From assembly GCA_003489085.1 (NCBI GenBank), contig DNJM01000007.1, positions 1 through 8,739 of the forward strand: a stretch of DNA of 8,739 nucleotides, written 5' to 3'. Every line of letters begins with the position of its first letter. Position 1 is the stretch's first letter. Shown here piece after piece: positions 1-7,331 of this stretch. The DNA comes from Lachnospiraceae bacterium. GTDB taxonomy: Bacteria > Bacillota > Clostridia > Lachnospirales > Lachnospiraceae. The translations under genes and the position numbers were made by a program. The notes under the pieces were generated by a model. The model had not been told where the DNA came from, ran no database searches, and was given only the letters and a program-made list of their open reading frames with translations.

Positions 1-977
1 AGATCCTGCAGCACCTTTTCGACAGTATCTCCGTAACGGCTCTTGATATGATTGATCTCATTCAGACGGTTCTCTGTCTCATAGTAATCCTCCTCTGAGA
101 ACTCAAAAGCAGTCATATATTCCGCCAGCTCCCGCCCGGCGTCATTTAACAGATTGTCCAGCTCCTGAAACTGCTCATAAAGAACGCTCAAATGCGAATC
201 ATATCGTCCGGCCTCCTGAATACAACGGAGCGCTCTTCCCAGCAGCTCTCCGGCATTTTCTCCCTGCCCTGCCGTACAGGAATAGGCTTCCTGAAGATTC
301 TCCAGTATCTTCCGTCCATGATGCATCCGGTTATAGCGTTCCTCCAGCTCTTCATCTTCACCCGGACGAAGGGACGCTTCCTCGATTTCTCTGATCTCAT
401 AGGAAAGATAATCCGCTTCCTTCCGCCGTTCCGTTTCATTCAGTCCGGCTCTGGTCCACTCTTCCTTTTTTTCTTTATAAATACGGTAGCAATCCGTATA
501 TGTCTCTTTTATTTTTCGCAGTTCTTCTTTTGCAAATGCATCCAGAATCTGTAAATGATTTTTTTTATATAAAAGCGACTGATGTTCATGCTGTCCATGA
601 ATATCGATCAGAATGGCTGCCGCCTCTTTCAGTCTGGCATTCGGCACCGTTTCCCCATTAATCCGGCTGACACTTCTTCCTTCCATCAGTTTCCGGCTGA
701 AGATCACCTGACCCCCTTCCGGTTCAATGCCAAGCTGTCTCAGCGCCTCCTGCTGCATCGCACCTTCCACCTGGAAAACCAGCTCCACCAGTCCATAGGA
801 GGTGCCCTTTCTTAAGATATCCGCAGAAAAGCGGCCGCCCAGTGCCAGTCCCACACTGCCCAGTATAATTGATTTACCTGCTCCGGTTTCACCGGTCAGT
901 ATATTCAGCCCCTTTTCAAAATCTACTTCCGCTTCCTCAATCAGCGCAAGATTTTTAACATGTAAGTTCTGTAACAT
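1..977 (-). CDS. recN: DNA repair protein RecN (N-terminal part, truncated by window edge)
   Basis: RecN is an SMC-like ATPase that acts early in repair of DNA double-strand breaks by recombination. The open frame runs from ATG at 977 off the left edge, giving 325 codons of a family usually about 550-570 residues long. Residues 1-26 read as the usual RecN opening (MLQNLHVKNLALIEEAEVDF). The Walker A motif GETGAGKS is at 29-36, and the family-typical IHGQHEHQSL is at 126-135. Residues after about 145 are charged and helical, as expected for the start of the coiled-coil arm, and include a DYLSYEIREIEEA segment. The Walker B and signature motifs would lie beyond the window. The start is supported by AGGAG at 983-987, five bases upstream. 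It is last in the visible operon, 31 bp after argR. No stop or frameshift interrupts the visible part. Confidence 0.96.
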   Translation of the reverse strand, partial: MLQNLHVKNLALIEEAEVDFEKGLNILTGETGAGKSIILGSVGLALGGRFSADILRKGTSYGLVELVFQVEGAMQQEALRQLGIEPEGGQVIFSRKLMEGRSVSRINGETVPNARLKEAAAILIDIHGQHEHQSLLYKKNHLQILDAFAKEELRKIKETYTDCYRIYKEKKEEWTRAGLNETERRKEADYLSYEIREIEEASLRPGEDEELEERYNRMHHGRKILENLQEAYSCTAGQGENAGELLGRALRCIQEAGRYDSHLSVLYEQFQELDNLLNDAGRELAEYMTAFEFSEEDYYETENRLNEINHIKSRYGDTVEKVLQD

Positions 978-982
978 CTGCT

Positions 983-987
983 CTCCT
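983..987 (-). promoter_or_regulatory. Ribosome binding site of recN
   Basis: AGGAG on the minus strand lies five bases before ATG at 977 and fixes the recN start. It sits in the 31-bp gap after the argR stop. That gap holds no hairpin terminator and no clear promoter, so recN is probably read from upstream. Confidence 0.7.
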
Positions 988-1008
988 GTTCTTCTGCTTC
1001 AGATCCCG

Positions 1009-1458
1009 CTAATCAACAATCCGCTTGATCTTCTCCATAACCTCCAGTGTATCCTCCATAGTTCGGATGGCGCACATAATTGTGTCATCCCCTGCAATAC
1101 AGCCTACGACCTCCTGCCACTTCATAGCATCAACAGCGGCTGCAACAGCCATTGCCATTCCGGGAGCTGTTTTCAGTACCAGAATATTCTGCGCCATATC
1201 CATAGAAATATATCCATCCTTCAGTACCCGCATATATTTTTCTGTCAGTTCCATATGAGAGGTATGAAGAACGGAATATTTCTGCCGTCCATCCTCTGTA
1301 GGAACCTTACTCAGCTTCATATCACGGATATCTCTGGATACGGTCGCCTGCGTGACACGAAACCCCTCCCGGTTCAGTCTTTCAGCAAGCTCTTCCTGTG
1401 TTTCAATGTCATACTTATTGATCAGTTCCGCTATCTTAACATGTCGGTCTACTTTCAT
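1009..1458 (-). CDS. argR: Arginine repressor ArgR/AhrC
   Basis: This is the arginine-responsive hexameric regulator that represses arginine biosynthesis and, in Bacillus, activates catabolism. Its 149 residues are the normal family length. The N-terminal winged helix-turn-helix covers about 1-70 and contains the recognition-helix motif QATVSRDIRD at 37-46, including the Ser-Arg pair at 41-42 that contacts DNA in known ArgR proteins. The C-terminal oligomerisation and arginine-binding domain shows TAPGMAMAVAAAVD at 97-110 and GCIAGDDTI at 119-127, whose paired aspartates contact arginine in the family. ATG at 1458 follows a purine-rich site (GGGAAG, then AGAGG) and is only five bases after the nadK stop, which suggests coupled translation. 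No ARG-box-like operator was recognised in the gaps of this window, so autoregulation is not supported here. The argR-recN pair is conserved in many Firmicutes. Confidence 0.97.
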   Translation of the reverse strand: MKVDRHVKIAELINKYDIETQEELAERLNREGFRVTQATVSRDIRDMKLSKVPTEDGRQKYSVLHTSHMELTEKYMRVLKDGYISMDMAQNILVLKTAPGMAMAVAAAVDAMKWQEVVGCIAGDDTIMCAIRTMEDTLEVMEKIKRIVD

Positions 1459-1463
1459 ACCTC

Positions 1464-2297
1464 TTACTTCCCTTTCATTTTTTCCCGCAGTGTTTCCAGA
1501 AAGCTCACCTTGCTGAGCTTTACTAATTTCGTAGTCACATCCGCCCTCTGGATCATAATCCGCTCTCCTGTCCGGATACAGGCGATATCGCCTCCGTCAA
1601 ACGCAGCCTCTGCTACTTCATTTCCATAACCGCGGCCTTCTCCGATCTCGATCTCAATCCGGTCCTCTGCAGATAGTACGATACTTCTGGTATTCAGTGC
1701 ATGCGAACAGATCGGTGTGATAACAATCATAGCTGCCGTTGGTTCCACAATCGGTCCTCCTGCAGACAAATTGTAGGCCGTGGACCCTGTCGGAGTCGAA
1801 ACAATAATCCCGTCAGCCTGATAGGCATTCAGAAATTCTCCGTTTACATATACAAGATAACTCAGAATCTTTACCGAACCATGCCGAGACACCACAATGT
1901 CATTCAGCGCAACGTCCACCCGTCCGTCCGGCAGAATGCCGCACAGCATCATCCGTTCTTCTGTCATGAAGGCATTTCGCATCACCTGCGCTACCGCCGC
2001 CTCCAGATTCTGAATATCTACCTCTGTCAGATACCCCAGGGTTCCCCTGTTGATGCCAAGCACCGGCACACTGCGTCCGATCAGACTTCTGGCCGCCTGA
2101 ATCAGGGTACCGTCTCCGCCTACGGTAAAGACACATTTTACCCTTTCGCATGTCTCCGGAAGCATGACCTTTCCTTCCTCATTCGTACAATATACTTCTG
2201 CTGCGGCACCCTGCGTTTCGATCAGCTCCCGGATCCTGCCGGTGACAGCCAGGCTCTGATCTTTCTTTTCGTTCGCGATAATCCAATACTTTTCCAT
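1464..2297 (-). CDS. nadK: NAD kinase
   Basis: This enzyme phosphorylates NAD to NADP using ATP or polyphosphate and is the only route to NADP in most bacteria. From ATG at 2297 the protein has 277 residues, a normal length. Motifs seen are GGDGT at 60-64 (catalytic GGDG), NRGTLGYL at 83-90, Asn-Asp at 132-133, and the substrate-binding block DGIIVSTPTGSTAYNLSAGG at 162-181. TPICSHALNTRSIV at 194-207 stands where many family members have a Pro-His and an Arg-Pro pair. A TTG in the same frame at 2348 would add 17 residues and overlap tlyA by 26 bases. I prefer 2297 because MEKYWIIAN begins where family proteins begin and the extension is unlike NAD kinase. Its ribosome binding site is poor: AAGGAG at 2317-2322 is 19 bases away. 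nadK is absent from the equivalent B. subtilis cluster. Confidence 0.95.
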   Translation of the reverse strand: MEKYWIIANEKKDQSLAVTGRIRELIETQGAAAEVYCTNEEGKVMLPETCERVKCVFTVGGDGTLIQAARSLIGRSVPVLGINRGTLGYLTEVDIQNLEAAVAQVMRNAFMTEERMMLCGILPDGRVDVALNDIVVSRHGSVKILSYLVYVNGEFLNAYQADGIIVSTPTGSTAYNLSAGGPIVEPTAAMIVITPICSHALNTRSIVLSAEDRIEIEIGEGRGYGNEVAEAAFDGGDIACIRTGERIMIQRADVTTKLVKLSKVSFLETLREKMKGK

Positions 2298-2316
2298 ATG
2301 ATCTGTCTCTTGCCTG

Positions 2317-2322
2317 CTCCTT
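2317..2322 (-). promoter_or_regulatory. Possible Shine-Dalgarno site for nadK, unusually distant
   Basis: AAGGAG follows directly on the tlyA stop codon (2323-2325) but lies 19 bases before the preferred nadK ATG at 2297. No ATG, GTG or TTG in the nadK frame falls between the two. A weaker purine stretch (AGGCAAGAG) lies closer. The site therefore does not settle the start; the protein family alignment does. Confidence 0.3.
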
Positions 2323-3138
2323 CTATACTGTACCGGACAGTGTTTCAAATGCCCGTTCTACGATCTTTTCCGTCTTTTCCAGTACCTGCGGCGCAATCTC
2401 ACCTCTTCCATCCTTCCTCAGATGGATCAGGTACTCGATATTCCCCTCCGGTCCCTTAATCGGAGAAAACTCGATATTCAATACCGAAAGTCCAATGGAA
2501 ATTGCATAGGATACGATCATCCGTATCACTTCATGATGGGTACTCTTCTCACGGACGACACCTTTCTTTCCAACCTTTTCTCTTCCGGCCTCAAACTGCG
2601 GCTTAATCAGAGCTACAATCTCACCGTCTTCCTTCAGATAGTTCCGGATCGGCTCCAGTACCTTTGTGAGTGAAATAAAGGAGACATCAATCGAAGAGAA
2701 ATCAATTGCTTCCCCCAGATCTTCCGGCGTAACATAGCGGATGTTCGTCTTTTCCATACAGATAACCCGCTCATCCTGGCGAAGCTTCCATGCCAGCTGC
2801 CCCCGGCCCACATCAATGGCATATACCTTTCTTGCACCGTTCTGCAGCATACAGTCTGTAAATCCTCCTGTCGAAGCCCCTACATCGGTACAGACCTTTC
2901 CTTCCATTGATACATCAAACTGCTGCATCGCCTTTTCCAGCTTTAATCCGCCCCGGCTGACATAGGGCAGCACATGGCCTCTGATCTCTATCGCGGCTTC
3001 CTCCGGGAAGGTACTTCCGGCCTTATCCTCCCGCTGTCCGTCGACAAATACATTGCCGGACATGATAACGGCCTTCGCCTTTTCCCGGGATTCTGCCAGT
3101 CCTCTTTTTACCAGTAGCATATCCAGTCTTTCTTTCAT
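2323..3138 (-). CDS. tlyA: TlyA-family rRNA 2'-O-methyltransferase (S4 domain plus FtsJ-like domain)
   Basis: TlyA family proteins use S-adenosylmethionine to methylate ribose 2'-OH groups of rRNA (C1920 of 23S and, in longer members, C1409 of 16S, E. coli numbering). The 271 residues start with an S4 RNA-binding domain (about 3-62). An Rossmann-type methyltransferase follows, with the SAM-binding DVGASTGGFTDC at 85-96, then DVSFISL at 151-157 and ALIKPQFEAG at 176-185. The expected K-D-K-E catalytic residues appear as K66, D151, K179 and E231, spaced as in the mycobacterial enzyme. The family is often labelled haemolysin; the methyltransferase motifs make that name misleading here. ATG at 3138 follows GAGGAG at 3150-3155, which lies at the very end of dxs. 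The name yqxC is used in Bacillus. Which rRNA site is modified cannot be told from sequence alone. Confidence 0.95.
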   Translation of the reverse strand: MKERLDMLLVKRGLAESREKAKAVIMSGNVFVDGQREDKAGSTFPEEAAIEIRGHVLPYVSRGGLKLEKAMQQFDVSMEGKVCTDVGASTGGFTDCMLQNGARKVYAIDVGRGQLAWKLRQDERVICMEKTNIRYVTPEDLGEAIDFSSIDVSFISLTKVLEPIRNYLKEDGEIVALIKPQFEAGREKVGKKGVVREKSTHHEVIRMIVSYAISIGLSVLNIEFSPIKGPEGNIEYLIHLRKDGRGEIAPQVLEKTEKIVERAFETLSGTV

Positions 3139-3146
3139 ACTATTCG

Positions 3147-5009
3147 TTACTCCTCATATGCTGATATAATCTTCTGCACGATAGTCTCCGGAGACAGTCC
3201 CTCTTCCCGGCGCAGAATATCCACATTCCCATGCTCTACGTATTCATCCGGAAGAGCACATACCAATACCTCCATCGGCAGGCGTTCTGCCTTAACAAAG
3301 CTTTGCACCTGCTGTCCAAAGCCTCCGTTCTTTACATTTTCTTCTATGGTTACCAGAAACGTGTGCTTTTTCGCCAGCTCCCGGATTCGTTCTTCATCAA
3401 AAGGCTTAATAAAACGCGCATTGATCAGTGAACAGTGATATCTCTGCTCCACAAGCTGTCTGCGCACTTCCGCAGCCGTTTCAAACATATGTCCGGCCGA
3501 TACGATGGCAATATCTTCTTCCTCGTAGATCGTTTCGCTCTTTCCGTATACAATCGGTTCATGAAATTCTTCATATCCCATAAAGGCCTGCCCTCTCGGA
3601 TACCGCACTGCCACAGGATGATTAAGAGCTACTGCGAAGCGGATCATGTCCTTCAGCTCCTGCCCGTTCTTCGGCGAAAGGACTGTCATATTCGGAATAT
3701 GGCTCAGATAAGAGAGATCAAAGATCCCCTGATGGGTTTCTCCGTCACTTCCTACCAGGCCGGCTCTGTCTATGCAGAAGCATACCGGCAGATCCTGCAG
3801 ACAGACATCATGAATCACCTGATCATAGCCTCTCTGCAAGAAGGAGGAATATACGGCAAAGACCGGCTTTACTCCTCCTGCAGCCAGAGCTGCTGCAAAG
3901 GTTACCGCATGCTGCTCTGCGATTCCCACATCAAAAAACCGTTCCGGATACAGCTTCCGGAACGGAACCAGCCCGGTTCCATCCGCCATGGCTGCGGTAA
4001 TCGCCGCCAGATTCTCTTCCTCTTTTGCCAGTTCCAGCATGGTTTCACCGAACAGCTCCGTATATGACTTTCCGTTTTTCCCGGAAAGCGGTTTCCCGGT
4101 TGCCAGATCAAAAGGACCCGTACCATGGAAGAGGGATGGGTACCGCTCCGCCGGAAGATAACCTTTTCCCTTTTTCGTGATGACATGCAGAAGTACCGCA
4201 TGATCCACCTTCTTTGCTTCCTGGAAGGCCTTACACAATGCGCGTATATTATGTCCGTCCACCGGCCCCAGATAGGTAATTCCCATATCTTCAAAGAGCA
4301 TGCCCGGTACCAGAAGCTGCTTGATGCTGCTCTTGGTCTTCTTAAGCTGGCTGACCATCCTCTCACCGGCCACCGGAAGTCTGCTCAGGGTATGCTCTAC
4401 CCCTTTCTTCAGACCCGTATACACCGGTGCTGTACGCAGACCGTTCAGATAGCTGGACATACCGCCTACATTCTCCGATATTGACATGTTATTATCATTC
4501 AACACGATAATAAAATTGCTCTTCAGCTGTGAGGCATTGTTCAGCGCCTCATATGCCATTCCACCTGTCAGAGAGCCGTCTCCGATCACTGAAATAACCG
4601 CATGATCCTTCTTTAACAGTTCCCTCGCCTTTACATAGCCGATCCCTGCGGAGATGGAAGTAGAGCTGTGACCAGTATCGAACGCATCACAGTCACTTTC
4701 CTTTCGCTTCGGGAATCCGCTCATACCACCGTATTTGCGCAGATCATCAAATCCATCCTTCCGCCCGGTCAGGATCTTATGCGTATAGGACTGATGTCCA
4801 ACATCCCAGATCATTTTATCCTCCGGAAGCTGGAAGCACAGATGCATCGCCATCGTAAGCTCCACTACTCCCAGATTCGACGCAAGGTGCCCGCCGGTCC
4901 GGCTGATCTTCTGCAACAGGAAATCCCGAATCTCTTCTGCCAGAATTTCCAGCTCTTCAAATGGCACCTGCTTAATATCATTTGCTTTCTGAATACGTTC
5001 CAGTATCAT
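3147..5009 (-). CDS. dxs: 1-deoxy-D-xylulose-5-phosphate synthase
   Basis: DXS condenses pyruvate with glyceraldehyde 3-phosphate, using thiamine diphosphate, to make 1-deoxy-D-xylulose 5-phosphate. This is the entry step of the MEP isoprenoid pathway and also supplies thiamine and pyridoxal synthesis in many bacteria. The 620 residues are full family length. Seen are SRTGGHLASNLGVVELT at 36-52, WDVGHQ at 68-73, the ThDP/metal motif starting GDGSLTGG at 143-150 and closing NDN at 171-173, and the catalytic glutamate E365 in VGIAEQHAV at 361-369. DRAGLVGSDGETHQG at 414-428 matches the pyrimidine domain, and a transketolase C-terminal domain follows to the end. ATG at 5009 is preceded by AAGGGG at 5017-5022, which overlaps the ispA stop. 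Adjacency to ispA pairs precursor supply with prenyl chain synthesis. Confidence 0.98.
   Translation of the reverse strand: MILERIQKANDIKQVPFEELEILAEEIRDFLLQKISRTGGHLASNLGVVELTMAMHLCFQLPEDKMIWDVGHQSYTHKILTGRKDGFDDLRKYGGMSGFPKRKESDCDAFDTGHSSTSISAGIGYVKARELLKKDHAVISVIGDGSLTGGMAYEALNNASQLKSNFIIVLNDNNMSISENVGGMSSYLNGLRTAPVYTGLKKGVEHTLSRLPVAGERMVSQLKKTKSSIKQLLVPGMLFEDMGITYLGPVDGHNIRALCKAFQEAKKVDHAVLLHVITKKGKGYLPAERYPSLFHGTGPFDLATGKPLSGKNGKSYTELFGETMLELAKEEENLAAITAAMADGTGLVPFRKLYPERFFDVGIAEQHAVTFAAALAAGGVKPVFAVYSSFLQRGYDQVIHDVCLQDLPVCFCIDRAGLVGSDGETHQGIFDLSYLSHIPNMTVLSPKNGQELKDMIRFAVALNHPVAVRYPRGQAFMGYEEFHEPIVYGKSETIYEEEDIAIVSAGHMFETAAEVRRQLVEQRYHCSLINARFIKPFDEERIRELAKKHTFLVTIEENVKNGGFGQQVQSFVKAERLPMEVLVCALPDEYVEHGNVDILRREEGLSPETIVQKIISAYEE
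3150..3155 (-). promoter_or_regulatory. Ribosome binding site of tlyA, formed by the last codons of dxs
   Basis: The two final glutamate codons of dxs, GAG GAG at 3150-3155, followed by its TAA stop, double as the tlyA Shine-Dalgarno site. The spacing to ATG at 3138 is 11 bases, somewhat long. A ribosome terminating on dxs would cover this site, which favours translational coupling. Confidence 0.6.
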
Positions 5010-5016
5010 AAAAGCA

Positions 5017-5022
5017 CCCCTT
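5017..5022 (-). promoter_or_regulatory. Ribosome binding site of dxs overlapping the ispA stop
   Basis: AAGGGG on the minus strand lies seven bases before the dxs ATG (5009), and its first base is the last base of the ispA TAA stop. This tight junction supports coupled translation and excludes a terminator between ispA and dxs. Confidence 0.65.
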
Positions 5023-5909
5023 TATTTTTCTCTGTGGATTAGCGCCGCAATCAAAGTCGTAAGATAGTCATTGCGCGGCAGCTCACTCAGATGCAGAATC
5101 GCATCCTCTGAAATCCACTCTACTTCTTCTTTTGCCTTTTCCAGGCCGACCAATGTCACATAGGTCGCTTTGGCATTCTTCTCATCACTGAAAACCGGTT
5201 TGCCAAGCACCTCTGCCGTGCTTGTCACATCCAGAATATCATCCTGAATCTGAAATGCAATTCCGACATTTCGGGCAACCTGCTCCACGATCCGAACCTG
5301 TCCCTCATCAGCTCCCGCAAGCACTGCTCCAACCATCATAGCACTTTCAATCAATGCACTGGTCTTCAGCTGATAGATAAACAGCAGTGTCTCCTTATCC
5401 AGCGGTTTTCCCGTATTCTTCACATCCACGACCTGACCGCCGATCATTCCATAGATACCGGCTTTCTCTGCCATGATCCGAAGGGCTTTCCCGATCAGCA
5501 GGCTTTTCTCCGGTGCCACTTCAAATGCTTTCGCTGCAGTTTCAAAAGCATAGTTTAAAAGTGCATCTCCCGCCAGGATGCCCATATCTTCTCCATATAC
5601 CACATGAGTTGTCTTCCGTCCCCGCCGGTAGTCATCATTATCCATCGCCGGGAGATCATCATGAACCAGAGAATACGTATGGATCATTTCCTGGGCCGCC
5701 ATAAACGGCTCGATCACCTTTCCGCTTCCGCCGAACATCCGGTAGGTCTCCTGCATCAGCATCGGCCGCAGTCTCTTTCCGCCTGCCATCAGGCTGTATT
5801 CCATTGCTTCCATAATCAGCTGCTGCGGTCCTTCCGCCTTTGGAATATAATTTTTTAAAATTTCTTCAATGGCAGCCACTCTGCCTGCATATTCCTCTTT
5901 AAAATTCAT
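5022..5909 (-). CDS. ispA: Farnesyl diphosphate synthase (short-chain trans-prenyltransferase)
   Basis: IspA condenses dimethylallyl and isopentenyl diphosphates to geranyl and then farnesyl diphosphate, the precursor for undecaprenyl phosphate and quinones. From ATG at 5909 there are 295 residues, normal for the family. Seen are GGKRLRP at 43-49, the first aspartate-rich motif DDLPAMD at 84-90 followed by RRGR at 95-98, GGQ at 157-159, KT at 182-183, and the second aspartate-rich motif DDILD at 223-227. Tyr79, five residues before the first motif, and the two-residue insertion within that motif are typical of bacterial FPP synthases, so a C15 product is the best guess; geranylgeranyl synthase is less likely. 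An in-frame ATG at 5927 has no Shine-Dalgarno site, whereas 5909 has AAGGGG six bases upstream, so 5909 is chosen. It overlaps xseB by 11 bases. Confidence 0.95.
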   Translation of the reverse strand: MNFKEEYAGRVAAIEEILKNYIPKAEGPQQLIMEAMEYSLMAGGKRLRPMLMQETYRMFGGSGKVIEPFMAAQEMIHTYSLVHDDLPAMDNDDYRRGRKTTHVVYGEDMGILAGDALLNYAFETAAKAFEVAPEKSLLIGKALRIMAEKAGIYGMIGGQVVDVKNTGKPLDKETLLFIYQLKTSALIESAMMVGAVLAGADEGQVRIVEQVARNVGIAFQIQDDILDVTSTAEVLGKPVFSDEKNAKATYVTLVGLEKAKEEVEWISEDAILHLSELPRNDYLTTLIAALIHREK

Positions 5910-6126
5910 GCTTGTCCCCTTCTTCATCCAGAATCAGCATTTTCTTTTCTACCGTATCGATCCTGGCATTGCAAATTCTCACCAGTTCCATCCCTCTTTG
6001 ATACAGACGAAAGGATTCCTCCAGCGGCAGTCCCTCCTTCTGCAGTGCTTCCATCACTTCGGAAAGCTCCGCAAAGGATTCCTCCAATGTGCCGTTACTA
6101 TCGGGCTGTTTCACTGCTTCATCCAT
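5899..6126 (-). CDS. xseB: Exonuclease VII small subunit
   Basis: XseB is the small helical subunit that packs, in several copies, around each XseA to form exonuclease VII, which degrades single-stranded DNA from both ends to oligonucleotides. The 75 residues are normal for the family. The pattern SFAELSEVMEALQKEGLPLE at 17-36, then EESFRLYQRGMELVRICNAR, matches the two-helix core. A variable acidic tail follows (DEEGDKHEF). It has a near-ideal Shine-Dalgarno site, starts eight bases inside the end of xseA, and its own end overlaps ispA by 11 bases. Overlap with xseA favours matched production of the two subunits; the stronger ribosome site may help raise XseB over XseA, which is inference. 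Confidence 0.95.
   Translation of the reverse strand: MDEAVKQPDSNGTLEESFAELSEVMEALQKEGLPLEESFRLYQRGMELVRICNARIDTVEKKMLILDEEGDKHEF
5916..5921 (-). promoter_or_regulatory. Ribosome binding site that decides the ispA start
   Basis: AAGGGG, inside the 3' end of xseB, lies six bases before ATG at 5909. The in-frame ATG at 5927 has no purine-rich site upstream. This selects the shorter ispA product and places its ribosome binding site within xseB coding sequence. Confidence 0.7.
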
Positions 6127-7327
6127 GGTATTCCTCCTTCTTCTCCAACACTTCTGCCTGAATCACTCCATCTGCTACATATATAGTAAGCGGTTCCCTG
6201 CTCTCCACCTGGTCGATGGAGATAACCGCTGTGCCTCTTTTATCTTCTACATAAGCATATCCCCGGCTCAGCTTTTCCAGCGGTGACAGTCCTTTCATCG
6301 TTTCTGCTGCCAGAGCCATCCGGTGCCTGGCAGAAAGAATCCTCTCCTTCATGAACCTTCGAAGCTGTTCCTCCGTCTCCGCCAGATACTGCTTCTGCGT
6401 CTGCAGCGTTGTCTGCGGATGGAACAGCTTCAGTTGCAGCACATACCTGTCCAGCCGCATCCGCTCCTTTTCCACGGCGGCATACATCCTCTGAAGGAGT
6501 CTCATGCGGGAGTCCTGCAAAGAAAGTGCCGCTGTCTGATACTCCCAGACCGCCAGCTCTGCCGCTGCCGAGGGTGTCGGTGCACGCAGATCCGCCACAT
6601 AGTCTGCAATCGTTGTATCTGTTTCATGTCCAACAGCAGAAATAACCGGTATCCGGCAGTCGAAGATCGCTCTTGCCACCACTTCTTCATTAAAGGCCCA
6701 GAGATCCTCTATCGATCCGCCGCCTCTGCCGACGATAATCACATCTACCTCTTCCTTCTCCAGAGCATGAATACCACGGACGATACTCTCCTTTGCTCCC
6801 TCTCCCTGCACCTGTGCCGGATACAGAATCAGCTGTACATATGGATTCCGTCTTCTGCTGATATTCATAATATCCATGATAGCCGCCCCTGTCGGCGCCG
6901 TTACAATCCCGACCGTTTTCGCAAAACGGGGAACGGGCTGCTTATAGCCTTCATCAAACATCCCCATCTCACCAAGTTCTTCTTTGAGTGCCTGAAACCG
7001 TTCATACAGAAGCCCCAGCCCGTCCAGCCGGATCTCCTTCGCATACAGCTGATATCTGCCGTCCCGTTCATATGTCGTCACGCTTCCGAACACAATCACC
7101 TGCTGCCCGTCCTGCATCCGAAAACCAAGGCCGCCTCTGTTTCCTGCGAACAGGATGCAGGCAATCACCCCGGAGGCATCCTTCAGCGAAAAATAGACAT
7201 GCCCGGAGGTGTGGTATTTTACATTCGATACCTCTCCCTTTACATAAATCCGACTCAGCATAAAATCCTGCGTGAACATATTTTTAATATAGGCATTGAC
7301 CTGTTTTACCGTATAGACATTCTGCAT
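6119..7327 (-). CDS. xseA: Exonuclease VII large subunit
   Basis: XseA is the catalytic subunit of exonuclease VII, used in mismatch repair, recombination and removal of trapped protein-DNA ends. The 402 residues are within the normal range (about 400-460). An N-terminal OB-fold DNA-binding domain covers about 1-100 (KGEVSNVKYHTSGHVYFSLKD at 30-50). The catalytic domain follows, with VGIVTAPTGAAIMDI at 139-153, GRGGGSIEDLWAFN at 200-213, SAVGHETD at 230-237 and RAPTPSAAAE at 248-257, all hallmark motifs. The rest is the long helical region that binds XseB, followed by a short C-terminal segment (SRGYAYV). It starts four bases after the nusB stop with only a weak purine-rich site, suggesting re-initiation after nusB. 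In B. subtilis folD lies between these two genes; it is missing here. Confidence 0.97.
   Translation of the reverse strand: MQNVYTVKQVNAYIKNMFTQDFMLSRIYVKGEVSNVKYHTSGHVYFSLKDASGVIACILFAGNRGGLGFRMQDGQQVIVFGSVTTYERDGRYQLYAKEIRLDGLGLLYERFQALKEELGEMGMFDEGYKQPVPRFAKTVGIVTAPTGAAIMDIMNISRRRNPYVQLILYPAQVQGEGAKESIVRGIHALEKEEVDVIIVGRGGGSIEDLWAFNEEVVARAIFDCRIPVISAVGHETDTTIADYVADLRAPTPSAAAELAVWEYQTAALSLQDSRMRLLQRMYAAVEKERMRLDRYVLQLKLFHPQTTLQTQKQYLAETEEQLRRFMKERILSARHRMALAAETMKGLSPLEKLSRGYAYVEDKRGTAVISIDQVESREPLTIYVADGVIQAEVLEKKEEYHG
6133..6139 (-). promoter_or_regulatory. Strong ribosome binding site of xseB
   Basis: AAGGAGG, six bases before ATG at 6126, lies inside the 3' end of xseA. It is among the best matches to the anti-Shine-Dalgarno sequence in the window, in contrast to the weak site before xseA. 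This fits a need for several small subunits per large subunit. Confidence 0.75.
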
Positions 7328-7331
7328 CGGC

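Noticed and set aside
978..1008. Possible LexA box (GAAC-N4-GTTC) in front of recN
   Set aside because: Only a single GAAC half-site near the ribosome binding site is visible; the second half does not match, so SOS control is not supported here.
802..1629. Plus-strand open frame of 275 codons across recN, argR and nadK
   Set aside because: It runs antisense through three recognisable genes and their junctions, and its product resembles no family I know.
2297..2348. TTG start giving NAD kinase 17 extra residues
   Set aside because: The extension overlaps tlyA, has no ribosome binding site, and is unlike the start of NAD kinases.
2323..3138. Haemolysin or toxin role for the TlyA-family protein
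   Set aside because: The S4 domain, SAM-binding motif and K-D-K-E catalytic residues show an rRNA methyltransferase; there is no secretion signal.
5910..5927. Upstream ATG for ispA adding six residues
   Set aside because: No Shine-Dalgarno site precedes it, whereas ATG at 5909 has AAGGGG at ideal spacing.
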